A stretch of 64,000 nt of DNA from Bacteroides gallinarum DSM 18171 = JCM 13658 (GTDB lineage Bacteria > Bacteroidota > Bacteroidia > Bacteroidales > Bacteroidaceae). Below, piece after piece: positions 32,945 to 41,194 of the stretch (positions are counted from its first letter, which is position 1; each line of letters begins with the position of its first letter). The stretch lies in contig NZ_KB894115.1 of assembly GCF_000374365.1 (NCBI RefSeq), forward strand, positions 339,898-403,897. Reading direction: 5' to 3'. Both the position numbers and the translations under genes were made by a program. Under the pieces are notes generated by a model. That model did not search any database. It saw only the letters and a program-made list of their open reading frames with translations, and had not been told where the DNA came from.

Positions 32945-33643
32945 ATGAAGAATTTGGTTGTTTTGTCCGGTGCGGGAATGAGTGCCGAGAGCGGCATCAG
33001 TACTTTTCGCGATGCAGGCGGACTATGGGATAAGTATCCGGTGGAACAGGTTGCGACGCCTGAAGGATACGCCCGTAATCCGGAGCTGGTTATCGGCTTT
33101 TATAACGAGCGCCGCAAACAATTGCTGGATGTAAAGCCGAATGCCGGACACATCGGACTTGCAGAGTTGGAAAAAGACTTCAATGTAACAGTCGTTACGC
33201 AGAACGTGGACAACCTGCACGAGCGCGCCGGGAGCAAGCACGTCATTCATCTGCATGGTGAGCTGACGAAAGTCTGTTCCAGCCGCGACCCCTATAACCC
33301 CCATTATATAAAAGAACTGAAACCGGATGAATATGAAGTGAAGTTGGGCGACAAGGCAGGCGACGGCAGTCAGCTCCGCCCCTTCATCGTTTGGTTCGGC
33401 GAGTCCGTGCCCCAGATTGAAACAGCTATCCGCTACGTAGAGAAAGCGGATATCTTTGTCATTATCGGCACTTCGATGAACGTCTATCCGGCGGCAGGAC
33501 TGCTGAACTACGTGCCGCGTAATGCCGAAGTCTATCTGATTGACCCTAAACCGGTAGACACCCATTCCATGCGGCAGATACACGTAATTCAAAAAGGTGC
33601 ATCGGAAGGGGTGGAAGAATTGCGGAAACAATTCTTAAGATGA
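32945..33643 (+). CDS. NAD-dependent protein deacylase (sirtuin) lacking zinc cysteines
   Basis: 232-residue sirtuin that would remove acyl groups from lysines using NAD. NAD-binding and catalytic blocks are intact: GAGMSAESGISTFRD, TQNVDNLHERAG, catalytic His in HLHGEL, FGESVP, GTSMNVYPAAGL. The zinc module is gone: the four cysteines normally found between HGEL and FGE are reduced to one (TKVCSSRDP), and this stretch is short and polar. A zinc-free variant occurs in some Bacteroidetes deacylases. The Shine-Dalgarno decides the start at 32945. The gene faces away from the FKBP operon. Confidence 0.88.
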   Translation: MKNLVVLSGAGMSAESGISTFRDAGGLWDKYPVEQVATPEGYARNPELVIGFYNERRKQLLDVKPNAGHIGLAELEKDFNVTVVTQNVDNLHERAGSKHVIHLHGELTKVCSSRDPYNPHYIKELKPDEYEVKLGDKAGDGSQLRPFIVWFGESVPQIETAIRYVEKADIFVIIGTSMNVYPAAGLLNYVPRNAEVYLIDPKPVDTHSMRQIHVIQKGASEGVEELRKQFLR

Positions 33644-33720
33644 TTGCAGGTTTGCTTTGAAAAAGCTCCCGGCTTGCTTAATACCTTTAGCGGGCAAACC
33701 TCGTACCCACCTTTTTTCGT

Positions 33721-34467
33721 TTACTTCTTCAGTACAGCCCTTAGTAAAAACCAGCTATGATAAGCTACGGTGCTCAGCCAGCCATAGTGCCGCACCATGA
33801 TACGGAAGCGTTCCCGCAGCGACGCCTTCCGGTTGCGGGTAGTCATACCCTCGTCCAGATAATCTATTATCGTGAGGCGGGTATTGTGCAGTGTCCGCGC
33901 TTTCTTCATGATACGGATGCACCAGTCGAAATCGGAGGAGAAACGGTATTGCAGGTTGTACGGCTCAGCTAAAGAACGTTTGGCGAAAAACGCCTGGTGG
34001 CAGACAAGCATCCCCTGCTTGAAACTTTTCCACGTCAGCACTTCCGGAGCGGAAAGCCGGCGCATACGCACAAAGTGCCCCTCTTTATCTACCAGAGCCG
34101 TTTCACCATACAACACATCGGGCAGCGAGTGCCCCGTCAGCGTATGCACCATTTGTTGCAGGATGTCGTCCTCGTGGAAACTGTCGCCAGCATTGAGGAA
34201 GCAGAGATAGTCGCCCGTGGCCAGCCGCATACCCTTGTTCATGGCATCGTACAAGCCTTTGTCCGGTTCGCTCACCACCCGCGCGATGCGTTCTTTGTAA
34301 CGCTCTATGACAGCAAGCGTCCCGTCTTTGGACGCCCCGTCCACGATGATATACTCCACGTGGCGGTAAGTCTGCGAGATAACACTCTGAATAGTATCCT
34401 CCAATACCGCTCTGGCATTGTAGGTTACGGTAATGACGCTGAATTTCGGAGTAAGATGATTATGCAT
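33721..34467 (-). CDS. Family 2 glycosyltransferase
   Basis: 248 residues; GT-A fold inverting transferase. Typical blocks: FSVITVTYNARAVLEDTIQSV, HVEYIIVDGASKDGT, EPDKGLYDAMNKGM, and the metal-binding FLNAGDSF in place of DxD. The C-terminal part is basic and amphipathic, so it is probably attached to the inner face of the cytoplasmic membrane. It overlaps the GT4 gene upstream by 8 bases. Sugar donor and acceptor unknown; likely surface polysaccharide or LPS O-antigen assembly. Confidence 0.9.
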   Translation of the reverse strand: MHNHLTPKFSVITVTYNARAVLEDTIQSVISQTYRHVEYIIVDGASKDGTLAVIERYKERIARVVSEPDKGLYDAMNKGMRLATGDYLCFLNAGDSFHEDDILQQMVHTLTGHSLPDVLYGETALVDKEGHFVRMRRLSAPEVLTWKSFKQGMLVCHQAFFAKRSLAEPYNLQYRFSSDFDWCIRIMKKARTLHNTRLTIIDYLDEGMTTRNRKASLRERFRIMVRHYGWLSTVAYHSWFLLRAVLKK

Positions 34468-35725
34468 TTCTTCCGGTGGCTTTATTGTACAAGTCGATAT
34501 ACTTCTTGGCTACGGTACTTTCCGAATAGTGGGCTACCGCCTTTCGGCAAGCCTGTTCGGACAAACTGGGATAACCCGGGTCGGTCAGAGTCCAGTAGAT
34601 GCCGTTGGCAAAATCCTCGGACGATTTATATTGCGCCACATATCCGTTGTGCAGGTGGTCTATCATCTCGGGGATGCCGCCTACATTGAAACCCACGCAG
34701 GGAATGCCGCACGCCATAGCTTCCATTATCGTATTAGGCAAGTTCTCTTCCAGCGAAGGAGTAACGAAAAGGTCTACCGCATTATAAATATCCACCAACT
34801 GGTGCTCGTTGCTGACGAAATCCAGCGGATATACCTTGAAAGGCAACAAGTTCTCCAACTGCTGCGACTCCTTGCCGAAAACCACCACGCCGAGCCGCTC
34901 CTTCAGTTCGGGATGCTTTTCCGCCAGCAGCTTGCACGATTCTATCAGGTAGTCGATGCCCTTCCGCTTGTCCGTTATCTTGACGGAGCCGAACAGTATG
35001 AGCCTGGCATCCTGCGGCAGCATGCACTTGCGGCGCGCCTCCTGCCTGTTGTGCGGCCTGAACAGGTTGGTGTTGATAGGATTGGGGATACACATCACCG
35101 TATGCCCGGCGAGCAGGGCGCTTTTCTTAGCCAGCCCTTCCAGCCAGCGGCTGCATGTTACGAAGTAGATATGCCGTCCTTTGTACAAATCCTGCTTTTT
35201 GCGGAAAGTACGGTAAGAGAGGTCTTTCCTGCCGCCGTTGCCGTCGATGAAAGGACAGTTGTGGCACTCCTGCTGGTAATGGGTACACTCGCGGGCATGG
35301 TGGCAAATGCCGGTACAAGGCCACATGTCATGCATAGTCCATACGACCGGCTTGCCCGATGCCAGGATACGCTCGATATTCTTTAAAGATAACATCCCCT
35401 GGTTAATCCAGTGAAGATGAATTACATCCGCCTGCTGGAATTCCGGCAGCGAGGTGATGTCCGTACCGGTGTTGGCAATATCGACGGCAAAAATATTCTC
35501 TCTCTTAAAATGGTTCGCCTTCCATATGACGATGCGCTCCCATACGAATTTCCATACCATGCGCCAGTTATGACTCAATGAAACTACGGTAATCTGGCCG
35601 GTCTGCTTGTCGCGCACCAGGAGCTTGGCCTTGATGCCGTTGTTTTTGAGCGACTCCATTAGCCGGCTGGCAGCTATGGCCGCTCCGCCAATGCGTTCGG
35701 ATGTATTGATTAATAGTACTCTCAT
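34460..35725 (-). CDS. Family 4 glycosyltransferase
   Basis: 421 residues with the GT-B fold. The N-terminal domain starts MRVLLINTSERIGGAAIAASRL and includes VIHLHWINQGMLSL and TMHDMWPCTGICHHA. A cysteine-rich insert (about 150-180, CHHARECTHYQQECHNCPF) may bind metal. The C-terminal donor-binding domain has LILFGSVKITDKRKGIDYLI and the E-x7-E motif in TPSLEENLPNTIMEAMACGIPCV. Retaining sugar transfer to a surface glycan is expected. A TACTTTTG -7 box lies at 35745-35752. Confidence 0.92.
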   Translation of the reverse strand: MRVLLINTSERIGGAAIAASRLMESLKNNGIKAKLLVRDKQTGQITVVSLSHNWRMVWKFVWERIVIWKANHFKRENIFAVDIANTGTDITSLPEFQQADVIHLHWINQGMLSLKNIERILASGKPVVWTMHDMWPCTGICHHARECTHYQQECHNCPFIDGNGGRKDLSYRTFRKKQDLYKGRHIYFVTCSRWLEGLAKKSALLAGHTVMCIPNPINTNLFRPHNRQEARRKCMLPQDARLILFGSVKITDKRKGIDYLIESCKLLAEKHPELKERLGVVVFGKESQQLENLLPFKVYPLDFVSNEHQLVDIYNAVDLFVTPSLEENLPNTIMEAMACGIPCVGFNVGGIPEMIDHLHNGYVAQYKSSEDFANGIYWTLTDPGYPSLSEQACRKAVAHYSESTVAKKYIDLYNKATGRNA

Positions 35726-35744
35726 TTTTTGCGGAATGTTTGGA

Positions 35745-35824
35745 CAAAAGTACTGTTTTTGCCGTTTTCTACTCTATAAAATCTTTTATTTTTTAGTCTG
35801 TAACCGCTAAACTCCCTATCTTTG
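35745..35824. promoter_or_regulatory. Divergent promoters of the glycan cluster
   Basis: Minus-strand TACTTTTG (35745-35752) serves the GT4 gene; plus-strand TATCTTTG (35817-35824) serves the genes from 35928. For the latter, TTTT at 35791-35794 is the nearest -33-like box (22-base spacer). The plus transcript would have a leader of about 100 bases. Confidence 0.5.
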
Positions 35825-35927
35825 CGAGGCTGAAAGCGGGTAATGCCGGAAAAGACGGAAACATTGCCGGCGGACACAGCTCGCCCGGCGGAAGGAACAG
35901 CCCCCGTCCGGAAGTAAATAAAAGAGT

Positions 35928-36779
35928 ATGGGAGATAAAGGAATGAAAAAGTTGGAACAACTGTGGCAAACCTTTCTGAGTGTGGTAAAGATACTGTTGC
36001 AGTCCAAATGGCGTACACACCTGCCGTCGTCGTTCAGCAATCCGGACGAGTTGCTGATATTGGCCAACGGACCTTCGCTGAACCGCACGGTTCGGGAAGC
36101 CCCGGATTTTATAAAAGGAAAGACACTGCTGGCGGTAAACTTCTGTGTCACCTCCCCCATGTTCGAGCAGCTCCGTCCGGAAATCTACCTCATAGCCGAC
36201 CCCCTGTTCTGGATTGTCCCCGAAAAACGCGTACAGTTGTTCCGGACACTCGCCGAAAAGACCGCCTGGCCGATGCACCTGTTCGTCCCTGCCCGCGCCT
36301 TGAAGAATAAAGAGTGGCAGCCCATGCTGGCAGGCAACCGGAATATCCGCCTCTGCATCTACAACACCACGCCGATAGAAGGCGTACAGGGATTCTGCAA
36401 CTGGGTGTTCGGTAAAGGCTGGGGTGTACCCCGCCCTCACAATGTGCTGATTCCCTCTATCGCTATCGGGCTGCGGCTGCCTTTCAGGAAGATATACCTG
36501 GTGGGTGCAGACCACTCCTGGCTTCCGGAAATTACGGTGACGGACGACAATGTGGTACTGATGCACCAGAAACATTTCTATGACCAGAACAAGTCGCAGG
36601 CGGCAACGGTGACGCAGGAAAACCTGCATAGCGCACGGCTTTATACGATACTTTACCACATGTACGTAGCCTTCAAATCGTACTTCGTACTCGAAGCCTA
36701 TGCGCGCCGGCTCGGTAAGGAAGTGATTAATGTTACCCCGGGCAGTTATATAGACGCTTTTAAACGGATGAAATTATGA
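35928..36779 (+). CDS. MptE/DUF115-like protein of the glycan cluster
   Basis: 283 residues. The Rossmann-like N-terminal part has LLILANGPSLNRTVREAP, the GPS(L) signature of the DUF115/MptE-like superfamily, followed by LLAVNFCVTSPMFEQLRPEIYLIADP. The rest carries YLVGADHSWLPE and HQKHFYDQN. Relatives in glycan loci (motility-accessory and sialic-acid-linked proteins) are thought to act as glycosyltransferases, and the cluster's nonulosonate genes fit this. ATG at 35943 is an alternative start. It overlaps the next gene by four bases. Confidence 0.65.
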   Translation: MGDKGMKKLEQLWQTFLSVVKILLQSKWRTHLPSSFSNPDELLILANGPSLNRTVREAPDFIKGKTLLAVNFCVTSPMFEQLRPEIYLIADPLFWIVPEKRVQLFRTLAEKTAWPMHLFVPARALKNKEWQPMLAGNRNIRLCIYNTTPIEGVQGFCNWVFGKGWGVPRPHNVLIPSIAIGLRLPFRKIYLVGADHSWLPEITVTDDNVVLMHQKHFYDQNKSQAATVTQENLHSARLYTILYHMYVAFKSYFVLEAYARRLGKEVINVTPGSYIDAFKRMKL

Positions 36780-37528
36780 AAGACGGAATTATCATTCAGG
36801 CACGTACCGGCTCCACCCGGTTACACAACAAGATACTGCTCCCTTTCTATGGCGGGCAGCGTATTATAGACATCCTAATCGGCAATATCAAGCAGGCATG
36901 TGCCGGCAAAACGATTGTACTTGCCACTACCGACCGTCCGCAGGACGATGTGCTGGCGGATATCGCCCGTGAGGCGGGCATCTGCTGCTATCGGGGAGAC
37001 GAGGACAACGTGCTCGACCGCTTTATTCGCGCAGCTACGGCATTCGGTATCGACCGCTTCATCCGTGTCTGCTCGGACAATCCCTTCCTGCGCCCGGACA
37101 GCTTTCGGACTTTCTTCGAGGAGCACGATGCCCGGCCGGCAGACTACATCGCCTATGGCTTTGCAGACGGCCGCCCCACTATCAAATCCCATTTGGGCTT
37201 GTTCGCCGAGCTGACGACTGCCGATGCGCTTCGCCGTGTAGCCGCCGCCACACAGGAGAAACTGTATATAGAGCACGTTACGATTTATCTCTATACGCAT
37301 CCCGAGGCGTTCGGCATTCGCCTGCTTCCGCTGCCCGGCGAGCTGGAAGGACGGTTAGACCTCCGCTTCACGCTCGATACCATGGAAGACTTCACCCTGT
37401 TGCAAGAGCTTTACGCTACCTTCTACGAACAGACCGACCGGAGCATACATGCCCTGCTCCGTTTGGTGGAGGCACATCCGGAGTATCGTGCCAAGATGCT
37501 GGAGAATATTGCAAGGAACGAAAAATAA
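36776..37528 (+). CDS. SpsF-type nucleotide (cytidylyl)transferase
   Basis: 250 residues with the cytidylyltransferase P-loop IIIQARTGSTRLHNKILLPF, the metal-binding VCSDNPFL and a FTLDTMEDFTLL tail. These are the SpsF/CMP-sugar synthetase family marks; the enzyme would activate a keto-sugar acid as its CMP derivative. Its association with a NeuB-type synthase and a KdsC-type phosphatase suggests CMP-nonulosonate formation (inference). The start codon overlaps the previous stop (ATGA). Confidence 0.82.
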   Translation: MKDGIIIQARTGSTRLHNKILLPFYGGQRIIDILIGNIKQACAGKTIVLATTDRPQDDVLADIAREAGICCYRGDEDNVLDRFIRAATAFGIDRFIRVCSDNPFLRPDSFRTFFEEHDARPADYIAYGFADGRPTIKSHLGLFAELTTADALRRVAAATQEKLYIEHVTIYLYTHPEAFGIRLLPLPGELEGRLDLRFTLDTMEDFTLLQELYATFYEQTDRSIHALLRLVEAHPEYRAKMLENIARNEK

Positions 37529-37587
37529 GCCCCGTTCCCTTATCGGAAAGGTATCGGGCAGGAAGATAAAAAAAGATTACAGCGTTA

Positions 37588-37650
37588 AGAGGGGCTATTC
37601 AGCCGTATACTGAATGCCATTCACTCCCATGCTGATTGTAATTCCCCTCT
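37588..37650 (+). promoter_or_regulatory. Hairpin between cytidylyltransferase and neuB genes
   Basis: AGAGGGG (37588-37594) pairs with CCCCTCT (37644-37650), enclosing ATTCAG (37597-37602)/CTGAAT (37610-37615). It fills an otherwise unexplained 186-base gap in a tight gene run and may be an attenuator, processing site or remnant. Confidence 0.4.
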
Positions 37651-37714
37651 ACAGCATGTTGTAGCAAGGATATTGGCAGGTTTGAAGAAAGTAAATAAAA
37701 ATAACAGTTACTGA

Positions 37715-38755
37715 ATGAAGAGTACATACATTATCGGAGAAATCGGGCAGAACCATAACGGCTCCGTCGATATAGCCAAGCTGATTGTCGATTTGGTGTC
37801 GCGCCCCGTACGCGAGGAGGTCTTTAACCTGGAGCTCCGTCCTATGGATGCAGTGAAGATGACCAAGCGGGATTTGAATGAAGAACTGACCGATTCGCAG
37901 ATGAACCGTCCGTACGACTCTCCCCACTCCTTCGGCCGCACCTACGGCGAACACCGCGCTTACCTGGAGCTGACGGACGAGGAACATTTCGAAGTTTACA
38001 AGCACGCCAAGTCATTAGGCATGGATTTTGTGGAAACCCTGTGCTCGAAGGGTTGCATGTCTTTGCTAAAGCTCTTTACGCCCGACCGCCTGAAGGTGGC
38101 CAGCCGCGACCTTACCAACCTGCCGCTGCTGGAAGTCATGGCAGAAACCAGGATACCCATTATCCTGTCCACCGGCATGGCAGGCAAGAAAGAGCTGGAT
38201 GATGCATTGGAGGTTATCACCCGCTATCACAACGACATATCCATACTGCATTGCGTATCGCAGTATCCCACCCAGCCCGACAACTTGAACCTGAAAACGA
38301 TAACTTACCTGAAACAGCATTACGGGCAATACAGCATCGGCTTCTCCGACCACACTATCGGCATTGCCGCTCCGGTGGTCGCTGTGGGCATGGGGGCGGA
38401 GATTATAGAGAAACATGTTACTATCGACCGCCGTATGAAGGGCACAGACCAGCAAGGCTCTTTGGGGCCGGACGGCGTGAACCGCATGATTCGCGACATC
38501 CGCATCGCCGAGCATTGGCTGGGGCGGGAAGAGCTGTATATCGACCCTGCCGTCTCTGCCGCTAAAGTGAAGTTGGAGCGTTCCATTGCAACGAACAAGG
38601 TGCTGCACCCCGGAGATGTCGTTACGGAGGAGGATATTCATCTGCTTAGCCCGGGCGACGGCTTCAAGTGGGCGGAACGCGGCGAGGTGATAGGCCGCCG
38701 GGTACGGAAGGAGATACCCCGCAACGAGATTATTTACCCTTCACTGATTGAGTAA
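37715..38755 (+). CDS. neuB: N-acetylneuraminate/KDN synthase family protein
   Basis: 346 residues; condenses phosphoenolpyruvate with a hexose or its phosphate to form a nine-carbon keto acid. The TIM-barrel domain (1-280) begins YIIGEIGQNHNGSVDIAKLI and includes KVASRDLTNLPLLE, ILSTGMAG, ILHCVSQYPTQPDNLNL, GFSDHTIGIAAPV and EKHVTIDR. A SAF/antifreeze-like domain (about 285-346, RSIATNKVLHPGDVVTEEDI) closes the active site of the partner subunit. With the KdsC-type phosphatase downstream, a 9-phosphate product as in the KDN pathway of B. thetaiotaomicron is likely. Substrate not provable from sequence. Confidence 0.88.
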   Translation: MKSTYIIGEIGQNHNGSVDIAKLIVDLVSRPVREEVFNLELRPMDAVKMTKRDLNEELTDSQMNRPYDSPHSFGRTYGEHRAYLELTDEEHFEVYKHAKSLGMDFVETLCSKGCMSLLKLFTPDRLKVASRDLTNLPLLEVMAETRIPIILSTGMAGKKELDDALEVITRYHNDISILHCVSQYPTQPDNLNLKTITYLKQHYGQYSIGFSDHTIGIAAPVVAVGMGAEIIEKHVTIDRRMKGTDQQGSLGPDGVNRMIRDIRIAEHWLGREELYIDPAVSAAKVKLERSIATNKVLHPGDVVTEEDIHLLSPGDGFKWAERGEVIGRRVRKEIPRNEIIYPSLIE

Positions 38756-39618
38756 TGAGGCTGCTTGCTGTTGTCGTTCTCTACTATCCCGGCAAGGATT
38801 TGGCGGGGAATATCGAGAGTTATCTGCCGGAGACAGATAAGTTGTTGCTGTGGGACAATACGCCCGGAGGCGGGCGGGAGCGGTTGCCTTTATCGGGCGT
38901 AAGCCACCCGGAGCGCCTGGAGTACAGGGGATGCGGGCGGAATACGGGTATCGGCGCCGCCCTGAACGATGCCGTGGCTTATGCCCGCGAGCATGGATAT
39001 ACGCATCTGCTGACATTAGACCAGGACAGCTATTTCCTGAAGGGCGACTTCCGGCGTTACCTGGCTGCCATTCGGGATTACGGAGAGGACAGGCAGGTTA
39101 TTTTCTCCGTGAATTATTTTATAAAGTCCTGGCAGGCGCCTCTTTATCCCGTTGCCGATACGGTGGACGAGGTATCTTCCGCCATGACATCGGGCACTGT
39201 TTACCCGGTGGGGCTGTTCGGGGAGTTGGGCGGTTTCATGGAGGAGCTGTTCGTATGGGGTATCGATTGCGAATATTGCTGGCGTGCGGCGCGGAGGGGG
39301 GTGGCTACCGTTTGTTTCAAGGATATTCTGTTGCAGCACGATTTGGGGTATCAGAGGCGGAAGCACCGTCTGCTGGGTAAGGAGGTTTTTCCCAATGAGT
39401 ATCCTCCGGCGCGTACCTATTATAATGTGCGGAACGGTATGGTGCTTCATAAGCTCTATCCCGAATGCCTGAACCTGAAAGCCCACCTGCGTTACCACTT
39501 GTACAAGCGGATTGTTTTCGTGCTTTTGTACGAAAAGCAGAAGGTTGCCAAATGGCAGGCGCTTTGGGACGGTTATCGCGACGGAAAGCGCGGCAGGTTG
39601 GGCGAGCGCGGGCGATAG
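38755..39618 (+). CDS. Family 2 glycosyltransferase (rhamnosyltransferase-like)
   Basis: 287 residues; starts on the last base of the neuB stop codon. Blocks: VVLYYPGKDLAGNIESYLP, LLWDNTPGG, GCGRNTGIGAALNDAV, HLLTLDQDSYFLKG (the DQDS metal-binding motif of WsaF/RfbF-type rhamnosyltransferases) and the acceptor-site stretch FVWGIDCEYCWRA. Likely adds a deoxyhexose or hexose to the growing repeat unit at the cytoplasmic membrane. Confidence 0.88.
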   Translation: MRLLAVVVLYYPGKDLAGNIESYLPETDKLLLWDNTPGGGRERLPLSGVSHPERLEYRGCGRNTGIGAALNDAVAYAREHGYTHLLTLDQDSYFLKGDFRRYLAAIRDYGEDRQVIFSVNYFIKSWQAPLYPVADTVDEVSSAMTSGTVYPVGLFGELGGFMEELFVWGIDCEYCWRAARRGVATVCFKDILLQHDLGYQRRKHRLLGKEVFPNEYPPARTYYNVRNGMVLHKLYPECLNLKAHLRYHLYKRIVFVLLYEKQKVAKWQALWDGYRDGKRGRLGERGR

Positions 39619-39653
39619 ATATTTTCTGTTTCTTAATTTAAAAAAGAATAAGT

Positions 39654-40151
39654 ATGTTACCTAAATTAGTGATTACCGATATCGATGGTGTATGGACTGA
39701 CGGCGGGATGTATTATACTACCGAGGGGGATGTGATGAAACGTTTCTCCGTAAAAGACGGCTGGGGGGTGATTTTCCTGCGTGAGCTGGGTATTCCCGTA
39801 GCCATTATGACCGGGGAGAATACGGAGATTGTCCGGAAGCGTGCCGATAAGCTGAAAATCAGGTATTGCTACCTGGGAGTGGGGGATAAGGTGGCGCAGG
39901 CGCAGGAGCTTTGCCGCGAGCTGGGTATCTCGCTGGGCGAGGCGGCTTTTATCGGCGACGACTTGAACGACTTGCCGCTGCTGCGCTTGGTAGGGTACAG
40001 CGCTTCTCCCGCCAATACGCCCGAGTACATAAAGCGCGAGGTGGGGTATGTTACGACCGCACACGGCGGTTACGGGGCTTTCCGCGAGTTTGTGGAGAAG
40101 TTGCTGGCGGATAACGGGATGCTACAGCCGGTTATAGAGCGTTTCTTATAG
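39654..40151 (+). CDS. KdsC-type HAD phosphatase (nonulosonate-9-phosphate or KDO8P phosphatase)
   Basis: 165 residues, type C0 HAD hydrolase without a cap. The nucleophile block is VITDIDGVWTDGG (DxD), then motif II in VAIMTGENTEIVRKRA, the Lys in GVGDKVAQA and the acidic FIGDDLNDLPLL. It forms tetramers that mutually cap active sites. Paired with neuB it probably dephosphorylates the keto-acid phosphate, as the KDN-9-phosphate phosphatase of B. thetaiotaomicron does; KDO-8-phosphate phosphatase is the alternative. Confidence 0.85.
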   Translation: MLPKLVITDIDGVWTDGGMYYTTEGDVMKRFSVKDGWGVIFLRELGIPVAIMTGENTEIVRKRADKLKIRYCYLGVGDKVAQAQELCRELGISLGEAAFIGDDLNDLPLLRLVGYSASPANTPEYIKREVGYVTTAHGGYGAFREFVEKLLADNGMLQPVIERFL

Positions 40152-40186
40152 GCAGGGCGGGTGCGTGATGCCGCCCTGTGCCGTTT

Positions 40187-41194
40187 TCAACTGTCGATAC
40201 GGGGGAGGGGGATGTACCGCGAAACGGTTTCCCTGCCCCATGTCAGTATTTTCCTGATTTGTATTTTTATCATTTCCCCGATTGGCGGCGGGGGTGGTGT
40301 TGCCTGCTGTTTCACGTCGTCCGGTGTCCATTGCGGCTGGTATTTCAGCAGGCGCCTTTCCGTTTCTTCCGCTTGTCCCGTCTGTCCGGAGGCGTTGTAG
40401 TAACGGATTAAATTCAGGCATATATCGGTGTACGTCTGCCGGAGCCCGTCGTACACGTCCGTGCGCTTGTCTTTGAAGTAGTCCATAAGCAGTTCCCTTA
40501 CAACGAGCGAGATATTGTACTTTTTATCCATGCCGGCTTTGCTCCAGATTGCATTGCTGTGCTGCCGGTATACCGCCATGGGGCGTTTCATGTAGTATAT
40601 CTTTCCATATTGCGCGTTGAGCAGGTGGATAGCGTAGTCGTAGGTGCTGACGCGGGCGAACCATTCGGGCAGTGTGCCGAATAGCCCCCGGCGGAACAGG
40701 GCGGATACGTTGGATATGTAGTTGCTGCGGGCAAGGTCTGATATGTCAGTTATGGTTTTCTGACCGCCGTTGCTGAGGCTTTTCGTTCCTTTGCCTTCGT
40801 AGTAGTTGATTACCCTGTGGAAGCAGGTGGAGTAGTCGGGATGACTGTCCAGGAAGTCTGCCTGGAGTTGGAGTTTGTACTTGTCCGTCCAGTAGTCGTC
40901 TCCTTCGCAAATGGCGATGTATGTTCCCCGGCAGCGGGCATAGGTCTGGATGAAATTCTGCTGGAGTCCTAAGTTCTCTTTCCGGTTGAGGAGGACGATT
41001 TGCTGCGGGTATTTCTTTTGCCAGGCTTCGCATAGTTTGCCGGTGCGGTCGCTGCTGGCGTCGTTCCCTATGACCAGTTCGAAAGGAAAGTCGGTTTCCT
41101 GCAACATGACGCTGCGGATTGCCTCGTCGATATAGCGCTCCTGGTTGTAGGTGAGCATTAGGACGCTGACCTTGATATGCGTATCATTCTCCAT
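40187..41194 (-). CDS. Family 2 glycosyltransferase
   Basis: 335 residues with GT-A blocks VSVLMLTYNQERYIDEAIRSV, FELVIGNDASSDRT, GLQQNFIQTYARCRGTYIAICEGDDYW (EGDD metal site) and LFRRGLFGTLPEWFARVSTYDYAIHLL. The 60-residue C-terminal tail is Pro/Gln rich with an amphipathic end. Overlaps the flippase gene upstream by 11 bases, so the two are coupled; convergent with the KdsC gene. Confidence 0.9.
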   Translation of the reverse strand: MENDTHIKVSVLMLTYNQERYIDEAIRSVMLQETDFPFELVIGNDASSDRTGKLCEAWQKKYPQQIVLLNRKENLGLQQNFIQTYARCRGTYIAICEGDDYWTDKYKLQLQADFLDSHPDYSTCFHRVINYYEGKGTKSLSNGGQKTITDISDLARSNYISNVSALFRRGLFGTLPEWFARVSTYDYAIHLLNAQYGKIYYMKRPMAVYRQHSNAIWSKAGMDKKYNISLVVRELLMDYFKDKRTDVYDGLRQTYTDICLNLIRYYNASGQTGQAEETERRLLKYQPQWTPDDVKQQATPPPPPIGEMIKIQIRKILTWGRETVSRYIPLPRIDS

